A stretch of 64,000 nt of DNA from JAGVGT01 sp963807225 (GTDB lineage Bacteria; Desulfobacterota; Desulfobulbia; Desulfobulbales; JAGXFP01): the NCBI GenBank assembly GCA_963807225.1, contig CAWEAD010000013.1:1-64000 (forward strand), read 5' to 3'. Shown one piece after another: positions 1-8,691 of this stretch (positions are counted from its first letter, which is position 1; every line of letters begins with the position of its first letter). Below the pieces are notes generated by a model that ran no database searches, was not told the origin of the DNA, and worked only from the letters and a program-made list of their open reading frames with translations. A program made the translations under genes and the position numbers.

Positions 1-1
1 C

Positions 2-448
2 AAACCCACCAAACACGGAATGATCAGGGTCATGCAAAATTGGCTGGGAAAGGGACTCGGTGGCGACGACTGCGAACTGCTTCTAGCTGGCTACGGCACA
101 GAATCACTCGCAACATATACCGGAAATAGAATCCGCCACCTGGGAACTCTAACCGACGAAGAACTCGATCGCTTGCTAACGACCGTCAAAGCCTGCCTCT
201 GTTACCAGGAACGAGCCTCCGGAGCCCTGACTCGCATTCCCGAGATGTTGACCGCCGGCATCCCGGTGCTGGCCAATTCGCTGGCCGCCCGCAGCTATTA
301 CAACCTGAAGGGGATCATCGAATATACCAGCCTGGACCACTTGGGAGATGCCCTGGACGCTGTCGATGGCTTGGCGGAAGATATCCCGGCCCCTCCCCGG
401 CCATCCTCCGAAGCCTTGGAGTCCGCAATCTATGAGCTGATCCGCTGA
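2..448 (+). CDS. Glycosyltransferase, C-terminal part (cut by window edge)
   Basis: The reading frame is open from the first bases of the window, so this is the C-terminal portion of a longer protein; the ATG at 20 is internal. The visible 149 residues look like the C-terminal Rossmann half of a GT-B glycosyltransferase: a strand giving ELLLAGYG, a loop with HLGTLTDEEL, then ASGALTRIPEMLTAGIPVLAN, the usual place of the donor-nucleotide contacts in GT4-like enzymes. It probably adds a sugar to a surface glycan, given the glycosyltransferases that follow. The next short frame begins 1 base after its stop. Donor and acceptor cannot be read from the sequence. Confidence 0.6.
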   Translation, partial: KPTKHGMIRVMQNWLGKGLGGDDCELLLAGYGTESLATYTGNRIRHLGTLTDEELDRLLTTVKACLCYQERASGALTRIPEMLTAGIPVLANSLAARSYYNLKGIIEYTSLDHLGDALDAVDGLAEDIPAPPRPSSEALESAIYELIR

Positions 449-449
449 T

Positions 450-566
450 ATGGCAAAGATATTTCACATAGTTTACCCGGTGACAGTTTTGAATACATCG
501 GACCCCTTCGCGGCCCAGGAAGATATCAATCGAACATCCAAAGAAGTATTGATTACTCAAGGATAA
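450..566 (+). pseudogene. N-terminal remnant paralogous to the gene at 1321
   Basis: A 38-codon frame starts at an ATG 1 base after the preceding stop and ends at TAA 564-566. Its first ~25 residues (MAKIFHIVYPV, then TSDPFAAQ) match the start of the protein at 1321 (MKIKISHIINPVV, then TSDLFLAQ) in order and spacing. After that the similarity stops. It reads as the 5' end of a second member of that family, truncated before the AT-rich acetyltransferase gene at 673. The tight junction with the upstream gene suggests it was once a translated operon member. It is too short to be functional on its own. Confidence 0.5.
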
Positions 567-672
567 AAGCGCAAATCGCCATAGGGCACCTGCTATTTGG
601 AACTGTCATAGTAGCAAAAGACTGCGATCAAAAGCATGCATAGAACATCTCTAATTTCACAAATTATTAGTT

Positions 673-1320
673 ATGAAATTTAATATTATTAAAATTTTCA
701 AAAAAGATAACTCCAAGATAAGAGGAGAGAATAACAATATATCTGCCGATTATGCCGAATTGCACAACGTAAGATTCGATATAGTCGGGAGCAACAATTC
801 GATAACAATAGAATCAGGCACAAAATTATTTGACACTCTATTTAGATTGAGAGGATGCAATCATTCAGTATTAATTGGTAAAGGTTGCAGGTTTAATGGC
901 CCATGCACTATTTGGCTCGCTGACAAGGAATGCAAATTGACAATCGGCGACAAAACAACAATTGAAAGTGCACATATCGCTTTAACCGAACCATTGTCCG
1001 CCATAACTATTGGCGAAGATTGCATGATTGCAAATGATGTAGATATTAGATGCGGTGATTCTCATTCAATAATTGACCTTGAAACCGGCAAGAGAATTAA
1101 TTATGCCCAAGATGTTCATATCTCCAATCATGTCTGGGTTGCTTCACACGTCCAAATATTAAAGGGAGTGGCAATAGGCGAAAACAGCATAATAGCTGCA
1201 GGTTCAGTGGTCACAAAAAATGTCCCGCCCAATGCCATAGCCGCCGGTGTTCCAGCAAATGTAGCCAGAAGCAACATCACTTGGACACGCGAAAGAATTT
1301 ATGAGAATTCAAAGCGCTGA
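673..1320 (+). CDS. Hexapeptide-repeat (LbH) acyltransferase
   Basis: The protein of 215 residues has left-handed beta-helix character throughout: imperfect hexapeptides with I/V/L every six residues (for example IGENSIIAAGSVV and KGVAIG). It carries the family's C-terminal turn NAIAAGVPANVAR. Such enzymes transfer an acetyl group from acetyl-CoA to a sugar hydroxyl or amine; the catalytic His is plausibly in VHISNHVWV near residue 157. The stop codon directly abuts the next ATG, so translation is likely coupled. The gene is clearly AT-rich and rich in AAT/ATA codons, unlike the genes after 1321, which suggests separate acquisition. The acceptor is unknown; O-acetylation of a surface polysaccharide is the natural guess. 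Confidence 0.8.
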   Translation: MKFNIIKIFKKDNSKIRGENNNISADYAELHNVRFDIVGSNNSITIESGTKLFDTLFRLRGCNHSVLIGKGCRFNGPCTIWLADKECKLTIGDKTTIESAHIALTEPLSAITIGEDCMIANDVDIRCGDSHSIIDLETGKRINYAQDVHISNHVWVASHVQILKGVAIGENSIIAAGSVVTKNVPPNAIAAGVPANVARSNITWTRERIYENSKR

Positions 1321-2196
1321 ATGAAAATAAAAATTTCTCACATAATAAATCCGGTGGTTGCTCCCGAAACATCGGACTTGTTTCTTGCCCAACCGGCAAC
1401 CTTCGAGTCTATGAGGAAATCCTCAGAATACGAGGCGGACAATGTCACGGTAGAACTCTATTCCGCCCAATTCCAGGAGGATGGAGAACTTGTGCCGAGC
1501 TGGTTTAACAAGACCAGTGATCTCAACCGCTCCGTCCTGGATGTCGGAATTTTTCGGGAACATCGCAAGCTTCCGCTGATCAAGGACATTCTCGACCGGC
1601 TTTACGAAGCCTCGAATGCCGACTACTTCATCTACACGAACGCCGACATCGCCTTATTGCCCCATTTCTACACGGCCGTGGCCCAACTGGCGGAATCCGG
1701 CTTCGACGGCATGGTGATCAACCGCCGGACCATAGCCAAGAACCCGTCCGATCCTTCCCGAATACCGCTCATGTGGGCCCAGGTGGGGGAAAAACATCCC
1801 GGGTACGATTGCTTCGTCTTCCGCCGCGAGGCTTACCCGCAATTCGATCTCGGCAACGCCTGCATCGGCGCCAACTGGATCGGCCGGGTTCTGCTCGCCA
1901 ACGTCCACGCCCATTCCGTCAATTTCAGGATTTTCGAGGATTTTCATCTTACATTTCATCTGGGCGATGATCGCTCCTGGAAGATACCCGGATTTTCCGA
2001 CTACGATTCGCACAACCAGGATGAATTGCTGCGAATCCTGGAAAAGATCGAGCGGAGCGGTAAGATGGCCGACCGGCCCTTGCTGCAAAAATTTCTACAG
2101 GAAATCCGACAACCCCGCCCGGCGGAAGGGAATAAGCATCAGACTGCTCAGAGTTCCAGGCGCTTGTCCTGGTGGAAACCGGGGAGAATAAAATGA
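1321..2196 (+). CDS. Uncharacterised glycan-cluster protein, possible GT-A-like fold
   Basis: I do not recognise a named family. The 291-residue protein has no signal peptide or membrane segment. The middle part DYFIYTNADIALLPHFY (about residues 100-116) resembles the acidic nucleotide/metal-binding loop and following strand of GT-A glycosyltransferase-like proteins, and a later stretch YDCFVFRREAYP recalls their acceptor-side strand. The start directly follows the acetyltransferase stop, and its end overlaps the sulfotransferase start by ATGA, so it is an operon member. A truncated paralogue of its N-terminus lies at 450-566. A role in surface-glycan assembly is inferred from context and this weak fold signal. 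Confidence 0.55.
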   Translation: MKIKISHIINPVVAPETSDLFLAQPATFESMRKSSEYEADNVTVELYSAQFQEDGELVPSWFNKTSDLNRSVLDVGIFREHRKLPLIKDILDRLYEASNADYFIYTNADIALLPHFYTAVAQLAESGFDGMVINRRTIAKNPSDPSRIPLMWAQVGEKHPGYDCFVFRREAYPQFDLGNACIGANWIGRVLLANVHAHSVNFRIFEDFHLTFHLGDDRSWKIPGFSDYDSHNQDELLRILEKIERSGKMADRPLLQKFLQEIRQPRPAEGNKHQTAQSSRRLSWWKPGRIK

Positions 2197-3090
2197 CCGT
2201 CCCGGACCGGCACCTATCCCAGAATCCCATCTTTGTGGTGGGCTATCCCCGGTCCGGCACCACCTTGCTGCAGGCGTTAATGGCGACCCAGGGCAACCTG
2301 GCGACTTTTCCGGAAACCCATTTCTTCAGCACGGTATATGCCGGCAATGCCGCTTCCAATGACAGTTTGGATTTGGAAGCCGCCAACGAAATCTTGCGGA
2401 GCATCAATCAGAAGTCGGGCATGACATTGGGCGAGGAGTTTGTCGCCGTCCTCAAAAAGATTCCGGAACCATCTTAATCAAAGATTTCTTCGAGGCCGTT
2501 GTCCGGAAACTGTTCCCGAAGATGCGGCCTTTTCTCAACGATGGCTCGAGAAAGACTCCGGACCATGGGCTCTATATGGAGCAAATCGCCAGGTTTTATC
2601 CTGAAGCGAAATTTGTCGGCATAGTCCGGAACCCCTTTTTTGCCATCTATTCAAGAACGAAATACTTCCCGCCCAAAACCAGGGATCTGCTCAAGTTTCT
2701 GGCCACCCAATGGGTGGGGCATCTCAATGCCTTCGAGAAATTCTGCGGCGAGAGACCCCGAGAAAACTTTCCTGATCAAATATGAGAAGTTGACGGCAGA
2801 CTCTGAAGGCTCAATATCGCGAATCTGTCAATTTCTCGGAATCGAATTCAATCCTGGGAATTTGGCAAATTATCGGGAAAAAGCCGAGAGTATCATACAG
2901 CCTTTCGAACATTGGAAAAAGGATGTCAAGGGTTCGGGGAATTTTCAACCGCAGCCAAAATCCGCAGAGTGTTTTCTCTGTAGCTGAGATCCTAAAGATC
3001 CAGTCCTTGGTTCTAGACAAAATGAAAACATACGGCTTTGAGCCTCAATATCCTCTGATTCAGCGAATTTACAATTTCATTTGTATATGA
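2193..3090 (+). pseudogene. Sulfotransferase, interrupted by three frameshifts
   Basis: Translation begins at an ATG overlapping the previous stop and gives FVVGYPRSGTTLLQALM, the 5'-phosphosulfate loop of PAPS-dependent sulfotransferases. The frame shifts near 2454-2460 (an A5 run), again near 2770, and again near 2970. The following frames read on sensibly: FVGIVRNPFFAIYS is the 3'-phosphate-binding segment, then IKYEKLTAD with an ICQFLGIEF helix, then a tail ending at TGA 3088-3090. Joined, the pieces make about 298 residues, normal for bacterial carbohydrate sulfotransferases. If intact in the organism it would add sulfate to a glycan or lipid. As read, it cannot be made as one protein. 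Confidence 0.8.
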
Positions 3091-3100
3091 CGGTTTGCCA

Positions 3101-4290
3101 ATGGCTAGAATCCTTGTCATCTCTCCCACCCCAAGCCACCCTCAGGACGCCGGCAACCGGGCGCGGATTTATTCCCTTCTCCGTGCCCTGAAAACCGAAG
3201 GCCACCTGATATTCTTCGCTTTTATTCAAATGGAAACCGGCGATGAAGAACTGATGGCGCAGGAATGGGACGGTTTTTTCACAATCCCTTATCGCTGGCC
3301 AAGGTTCATACGAAAGCGTTTATGGGACGCCGGGCTCGTTTCCTTCGACAACAGAAAGTACTTCCCTACAAGATTGACGATTGGTACAGCCCGCATATTT
3401 CGGAACGCCTTGCGGACATCCGGGATCAAGTGAATCCGGATGTCGTCCTGCTTGAGTACTGCTACCTTTCCAAGGCATTCGAGTGCTTCGGAAAGCACAC
3501 GCTGAAGATTCTGGACACCCATGATATACTTGGCGACCGCCAAAAACTCTTTTTCGATCAGGGGCTTTCTCCCCAATGGTTTTACACCACTGTCGCCGAA
3601 GAGACGAAAGGCCTGGACCGGGCTGATATTATCCTGGCCATCCAGGAGCGGGAAGGCGAGTATTTCGCGGGGTTGACAAGCCGTCCGGTGCTGACGGTGG
3701 GGCATCTTGCACACATTCCGGAAGAAAACGACGCCCCGGCCGAAACTGCCGCGCTCCGCCTCCTTTTTGTCGGGTCGGCAAACCAGATCAATGTCGATGC
3801 GCTTTCCTGGTTTGTCGAGGAAATTTTTCCTGCTCTGCGCCAAGAAATAACAGGAATCGAGCTGGAGGTTGCCGGAGCCTGCGCCACCGGTTTTCACGCG
3901 GCGGAAGGATTGGTTTTGACCGGCCCGGTAGCCGATCTTGCGCCGCTTTACCGCCGAGCGACCGCTGTCATCAACCCGGTTCGTTTCGGTACAGGCCTCA
4001 AGATCAAGTCAATCGAGGCCTTGGCCCATGGTCGCCCCCTGATCACCACCACGGCCGGTACGTCCGGGCTCGAGGCGTGGCAAGGGCGGGCTTTTGTCGT
4101 TGCCGACAATGCCGCTGAGTTCATCGAGGCGATTCGACAGGTTTGGGCATCTTCGGAACTGCGTGCGGAAATGGTTGGGCAGGCCCGCATCATGATCAAC
4201 GACTACAACCGAAAAGCCGCCGTTCCCCTGCTGAAAGCAATCGATGACGGGAAAACGGCCGAGCACAGCCCGGAGAACATCTTCGCATAG
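3101..4290 (+). CDS. GT4-family glycosyltransferase with one internal frameshift
   Basis: The ATG at 3101 opens a frame (ARILVISPTPSHPQDAGNR) typical of the N-terminal acceptor domain of GT4-type enzymes. The frame breaks at a short C run around 3364-3366 (NRKYFP, then YKIDDWYSP in the other frame). The second frame runs to 4290 with a donor-binding domain: LRLLFVGSANQINVDALSWF, then VINPVRFGTGLKIKSIEAL, the conserved segment holding the family's glutamate. Together about 396 residues, normal length. One missing C would restore it. It lies 6 bp before the next glycosyltransferase and probably acts on the same glycan. Sugar specificity is not readable. Confidence 0.75.
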
Positions 4291-4296
4291 GATTTT

Positions 4297-5484
4297 ATGA
4301 ATTTTCTGACCTTCCTCTATTCGTTATTGTTTTCCTCCAAAGTCAGATACTTCTCCAGCGTACGGCCGAGTATTCTGATCATTGCGCCGCGACTTCCGGA
4401 ATTCGACTGCGCCTCGGGCGATTTGCGCCTGTTGCGGATCATCGAGATCCTCCGCGCTGAATACAATGTCTTTTATTACAATGACTGGATGTGGGAGAGA
4501 TTTCTCCGGCGCGGGAATCTTAAATATTTGCGACATCTGAGAAGCATCGGAGTAAATGTCGTCCTCTCAAAAAGAGGATTGAAGAAGATTCTTACAGATT
4601 ACCAAATGAAGGGTATCTTGGTGGAATTCTATGCCCTCGGCGCGAAGTACCACGACTTGATCAAACAGCGCCAACCTACCGTGCCGATTATCCTCGACAC
4701 GGTGGATGTCCATTTTCTGCGGGAGCGGATGATGGCCGAGACACTGGGCGACAAAACCCTTATCGAAAAGGCCGAGGCAACCCGGCTCAGGGAATTGGCG
4801 GTATACTCATGGGCTGATTACGTCTGGGCCGTCAGCGATCTCGATCGGGCCGCCCTGATCAGTGAAGGGTTACCGGAAGGGAAGATCCATATCGTGCCGA
4901 ACATCCATCGGGTTGCCGGAAGCTGCCCGCTGTTGAACGCCCGTGAGAAAAACACCCTGCTCTTCGTCGGCGGCTTTTCACACCAGCCGAATGTCGACGC
5001 CGTCTTGTTCTTCCACAAAGAGATTTTACCGCTTATCCGGGAAAAAATTCCGCAGGTGCAAGTGAAGATCGTCGGGGCCAACCCTCCCGAGAGCATCAGG
5101 ACACTGGCCGGTGCTGGCGTAACCGTCACTGGTTTCGTGCCAGAAACCCGGCCATACCTGGATTCGGCCACGGTCTCGATTGTCCCCCTGCGGTTCGGCG
5201 CCGGCATGAAGGGCAAGGTGGGCGAGGCGCTGGCCGCCGGCTTACCGCTGGTGACCACCGGCATCGGCGCGCAAGGGATGCCTCTCGTCTCCGGGTTGGA
5301 GTGTCTTATTGCCGACCAGCCGGAAGAGTTCGCCGCCGCAGTGGTCCGGCTTCTTGCCGACCCTGCACTGTGGCAGAGCCTCTCGGAAAACGGGCGAAAA
5401 TTCATACGGGATAATTTCGGCCATGAGGCCGTTCAGATCAATTTACTTTCCTTTATCGCTAACCTCAATGGCTCCTGGAGCTAA
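4297..5484 (+). CDS. GT4-family glycosyltransferase
   Basis: An intact 395-residue GT-B glycosyltransferase. The N-terminal domain begins after a hydrophobic stretch (SILIIAPRLPEFDCASGDLR). The C-terminal donor domain shows NTLLFVGGFSHQPNVDAVLFF, VTVTGFVPETRPYLDSA, and VSIVPLRFGAGMKGKVGEALAAGLPLVTT, the last containing the conserved Glu that contacts the nucleotide sugar. Overall layout matches the protein encoded just upstream, suggesting an old duplication within the cluster. It is followed after 9 bp by a methyltransferase gene. Likely role: transfer of one sugar during O-antigen or capsule-like glycan assembly at the cytoplasmic membrane face; the sugar is unknown. Confidence 0.85.
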   Translation: MNFLTFLYSLLFSSKVRYFSSVRPSILIIAPRLPEFDCASGDLRLLRIIEILRAEYNVFYYNDWMWERFLRRGNLKYLRHLRSIGVNVVLSKRGLKKILTDYQMKGILVEFYALGAKYHDLIKQRQPTVPIILDTVDVHFLRERMMAETLGDKTLIEKAEATRLRELAVYSWADYVWAVSDLDRAALISEGLPEGKIHIVPNIHRVAGSCPLLNAREKNTLLFVGGFSHQPNVDAVLFFHKEILPLIREKIPQVQVKIVGANPPESIRTLAGAGVTVTGFVPETRPYLDSATVSIVPLRFGAGMKGKVGEALAAGLPLVTTGIGAQGMPLVSGLECLIADQPEEFAAAVVRLLADPALWQSLSENGRKFIRDNFGHEAVQINLLSFIANLNGSWS

Positions 5485-5493
5485 GGCAGAATC

Positions 5494-6444
5494 ATGCATC
5501 TAAAAGCCAATAAACTTCTCCGCCTGTTTCTCAGCCGGCAATTAACCCGGCTTGTTCCATCTCAACCTGAAACCTACGATCTTGCCACCTGGAAACTTGC
5601 AAGCAAAGAGGAATTTCTTGAATACCAACGCCCAAACTTTCCCGATCTCAAACTGGCACGAGAATACGAAAATTCTTTAATCGAGTTCGCGGGCAGGCAA
5701 GCGGACTGGTTTCCGGTCAAGGGTTATTGTTACCACTGCAGCAAGAATGTTCGGTTTTATGTCGACTTCGATTACGGCTCGATCGAGAACGGCCGTCGCA
5801 TACCCAACTGGAGAGAGCATTTGCGCTGTCCCTCCTGTGGATTGAATAATCGAAAACGCGCAGCTCTGCATTTATTCGAGTTGCTTTTGCTACCTACTAA
5901 GACTGCAAAGATCTACACCACCGAGCAGACCACCCGCCTGTTCAGACAGTTAAAGAAAAGGTTTCCCAATACCGTGGGCAGTGAATACCTCGGCGACGGC
6001 ATTCTGCCCGGCCAAAAGAATCGGGGCGGCATACGCCATGAGGACTTGACCCGCCTGACCTTCGGGTCAAACGGAGTGGATTTCATCCTTTCCTTCGATG
6101 TCTTGGAGCATGTCTTCGATCTGGAGGCCGCACTGAGGGAATGTTACCGTTGTCTGAAGTTCGGAGGCTATTTGTTTTTCACAGTGCCCTTTCACTTTTA
6201 TGAAAACAAGAATGTCAGGCGGGCAAGTGTTGATGAAAAGGGTGAAATCACCCACCTCCTCGCCCCCCAATATCATGGTGATCCGCTCAACAAAAAAGGA
6301 ATCCTCTGCTTCCATGACTTCGGCTGGGAACTTCTCTCGATCATGCGGGATATGGGGTTTGAAGACGTCCATGCCTTAATGTACTGGTCCAGGGAATATG
6401 GATATCTAGGAGAGAACCAATGTATATTTCTGGCCAGGAAATAA
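5494..6444 (+). CDS. Class I SAM-dependent methyltransferase with zinc-ribbon-like pairs
   Basis: The 316-residue protein has a middle segment with two Cys pairs (YCYHCS near residue 79 and RCPSCG near 113), likely a structural zinc site. The C-terminal half has class I methyltransferase features: VDFILSFDVLEHVFDLEAAL (motif II region with the usual EH) and CLKFGGYLFFTVPF. The glycine-rich SAM loop is weak (GSEYLGDGI), as is common in glycan-cluster members of this group. It lies in a run of glycosyltransferase genes with short gaps, so O-methylation or capping of a sugar is the likely job. The substrate is not determined. Confidence 0.75.
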   Translation: MHLKANKLLRLFLSRQLTRLVPSQPETYDLATWKLASKEEFLEYQRPNFPDLKLAREYENSLIEFAGRQADWFPVKGYCYHCSKNVRFYVDFDYGSIENGRRIPNWREHLRCPSCGLNNRKRAALHLFELLLLPTKTAKIYTTEQTTRLFRQLKKRFPNTVGSEYLGDGILPGQKNRGGIRHEDLTRLTFGSNGVDFILSFDVLEHVFDLEAALRECYRCLKFGGYLFFTVPFHFYENKNVRRASVDEKGEITHLLAPQYHGDPLNKKGILCFHDFGWELLSIMRDMGFEDVHALMYWSREYGYLGENQCIFLARK

Positions 6445-6459
6445 AAAGATAGCAATGGT

Positions 6460-7326
6460 ATGAATTACTCAACTTCACCGTATGCCTCCGTGATCTTCCT
6501 GACTAAGAACGGAGGTTCTCTGTTCAGGGAATCGCTCCTTGCGGTTCTTTCCCAAGAAACGGACTTTGACTTTGAAGTGGTGGCCGTCGACAGCGGTTCC
6601 ACCGACGGCACCCTGGAGTTCCTAAAAGAACAACCGGTCAATCTTCACTGCATTCCACCCGAGAGTTTTAATTTCGGCACCACGCGAGATCTTGGCTTCA
6701 GTCTGGGCCGAGGAGAGATCCTGATAACCGTTTCGCAGGATGCGGTGCCGGCCGGCACCGACTGGTTGCAATTACTCTGCAAACCTTTCAGCGATCCGGA
6801 TGTTGCCGCTGTTCAAGGGAAAGAGAAGCCTTGGACTGACAGAAATTTGTTCTTCTGGAACAAGAGCAGGCTGTTTTATTTCACCCGAGAGATCAGGCGT
6901 TGGTACAAAATATATCAATTCGTCGGGATGTCTTTCGTAAACTGTGCTGTCAGAAAATCCGTTTGGGAAAAAAACCATTTGGGACGGGTTGAAATGAGCG
7001 AGGACAAAGTTTTCCAGAAAATGCTGGCCACACAGGGTCAGCGGATTGTGGTTGCTCAAGCGGCTAAGGTTTGGCATTCCCACCAGTATGATCAACAGAG
7101 TCTGGCAAAAAGATGTAAAAACGAAGGCCTGGGCTGGAGAGTGGTTGGCATTAATTATTCACGTAGCGATATGATTTTGGATATGTTCCATCCTCTCGTA
7201 TGGCTGGCACTGGCCTACGGGCTGGTGACTCTACAAGTCAGGACTGCGGCTGAGTTGCTATTTCCCTGGATCAGGCCGATCAGCCTCTATAGGGGCAACC
7301 ATACCACCGACAAATACCTTCATTGA
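6460..7326 (+). CDS. GT2-family glycosyltransferase
   Basis: A 288-residue GT-A enzyme. The N-terminus has the typical nucleotide-sugar fold: ASVIFLTKNGG, then FEVVAVDSGSTDGTLEFL, then GEILITVSQDAVPAGTDWL, where QDA occupies the place of the DxD-type metal motif. The segment FVNCAVRKSVWE and the following acidic MSEDKVF fit the acceptor and catalytic region. The order of motifs resembles rhamnosyltransferase-type GT2 proteins. No frame break is seen. It follows the methyltransferase by 15 bp. A 270-bp stretch without a gene follows. Substrates are inferred only as surface-glycan sugars. Confidence 0.8.
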   Translation: MNYSTSPYASVIFLTKNGGSLFRESLLAVLSQETDFDFEVVAVDSGSTDGTLEFLKEQPVNLHCIPPESFNFGTTRDLGFSLGRGEILITVSQDAVPAGTDWLQLLCKPFSDPDVAAVQGKEKPWTDRNLFFWNKSRLFYFTREIRRWYKIYQFVGMSFVNCAVRKSVWEKNHLGRVEMSEDKVFQKMLATQGQRIVVAQAAKVWHSHQYDQQSLAKRCKNEGLGWRVVGINYSRSDMILDMFHPLVWLALAYGLVTLQVRTAAELLFPWIRPISLYRGNHTTDKYLH

Positions 7327-7596
7327 ACAATTTGTCCCGATGGAATGGGCTCTATCATCGCGCTCACAAGCCGCTTTTAATATGGTACCCCCCAGGCTTC
7401 GGTATTATAACTTGAATATTTCTCAAGAACTTTTGTTTAATTCCTGGTTGTCGCAGAATAAGTTCAATAAGGAATTGGTTTAGCCGCCTTCGTGGTGAGA
7501 CAGGGTTCGCCGATCTAGAAACCCACGGACACATTAATGGCAGAAATGCTGAAATAATTTAAATTGCCATAGACACATGCCCTTTCCCGGATTGAA

Positions 7597-8667
7597 ATGA
7601 CTTATATAATTATTATTAACTGGAACGGCTGGAAAGACACTCTCGAATGCCTCGAGAGTGTCTTTCGCTTGCAAATATCACCTTATCGGGTTGTTGTCTG
7701 CGACAATGGCTCCTGCGATGATTCATTGGCACGGATTGAAAGTTGGGCAAAAGGGCAAGAGATGGCTCCGCTTGCCTTACAGCAAATGGCCCGATTCTCC
7801 CGGCCTCCACACTCGAAGCCGATCCCCTGCCAGCGTCTGACGCGAAACCAGGCGGAAAACAATGAAGTTCGGGTCACAACACCACTAATCTTGATAGACT
7901 GTGAGATCAATTTGGGCTTTGCCGGAGGAAACAACGTCGGGTTGCGGTTCGCCATGAAGCAAGCAGACATGTCCTGGGCCTGGCTGCTCAATAACGATAC
8001 GGTTGTACATACCAGGGCACTTACCGCGCTTATTGACAAAATGTCGCAAACTCCCAAAGCTGGAATCGCAGGCTCAACCCTGATCTATTATCATCAACCC
8101 GACAAAGTACAGGCCTTCGGGGGCGCCCGCTACTTTCCCTTGATCGGGTTGGGGATGCATATCGGACGCTTTCGCAATCGCCGGCGCAAAGTCGATGAAC
8201 AAACCATAGAGAACCAGATGCGTTACGTCATCGGGGCCTCTCTTTTCGCCAGCCGAACCTTTCTCGAAAAAGTTGGCCTGATGTCTGAGGACTATTTCTT
8301 GTATTACGAAGAGCTGGACTGGGCACTGCGGGCTCGCGGCCATTTTTCACTGGCCTATGCTCAAGACAGCCTCGTCTTTCACAAGACCGGAGCCAGCATC
8401 GGCTCGTCAAATAAATCGTCGGTGCGCAGTCTCCTTTCCGATTACTACCTGATGAGCAACCGGCTCAAAATTACCGCAAAATTTTTCCCCTCATACCTGT
8501 TCCCCGTGCGCGTCATGCTTGTTCTCGAAAGCCTGCTGCGCCTCCTGCGGCGGCGGGGAGAGCATGCGGCGATGATCTGGCGCCTTGCCAGAAACAAACA
8601 ACAATCACCACCGAGACCTAAGCACGGCTCAAACAATGCGAACGATTCCGATAAACACCGCAATTAA
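7597..8667 (+). CDS. GT2-family glycosyltransferase (WcaA/rhamnosyltransferase type)
   Basis: The 356-residue protein starts YIIIINWNGWKDTLECLESV, the hallmark N-terminus of rhamnosyl/galactofuranosyl-type GT2 enzymes, and continues VVVCDNGSCDDS, NLGFAGGNNVGL, WLLNNDTVV (metal-binding position), and YFLYYEELDWALRARG with the catalytic-base region. A 50-residue insertion after residue 50 (rich in Pro and Arg) is unusual. Two basic/hydrophobic helices near the C-terminus could tether it to the membrane. The codons for WKDTLECLESVF form a perfect 15-bp inverted repeat, described separately. It is likely involved in polysaccharide chain building. Confidence 0.85.
   Translation: MTYIIIINWNGWKDTLECLESVFRLQISPYRVVVCDNGSCDDSLARIESWAKGQEMAPLALQQMARFSRPPHSKPIPCQRLTRNQAENNEVRVTTPLILIDCEINLGFAGGNNVGLRFAMKQADMSWAWLLNNDTVVHTRALTALIDKMSQTPKAGIAGSTLIYYHQPDKVQAFGGARYFPLIGLGMHIGRFRNRRRKVDEQTIENQMRYVIGASLFASRTFLEKVGLMSEDYFLYYEELDWALRARGHFSLAYAQDSLVFHKTGASIGSSNKSSVRSLLSDYYLMSNRLKITAKFFPSYLFPVRVMLVLESLLRLLRRRGEHAAMIWRLARNKQQSPPRPKHGSNNANDSDKHRN
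7632..7666 (+). repeat. Perfect 15-bp inverted repeat inside a coding region
   Basis: The arms at 7632-7646 and 7652-7666 are exact reverse complements (left arm GAAAGACACTCTCGA) separated by a 5-nt loop ATGCC. The hairpin begins about 35 nt after the ATG of the GT2 gene, so it could fold in the mRNA near the translation start. There is no downstream T tract, so it is not an intrinsic terminator. It lies in codons for a conserved motif. Confidence 0.85.
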
Positions 8668-8691
8668 GCAAATCCAAATATAACGCATAGC

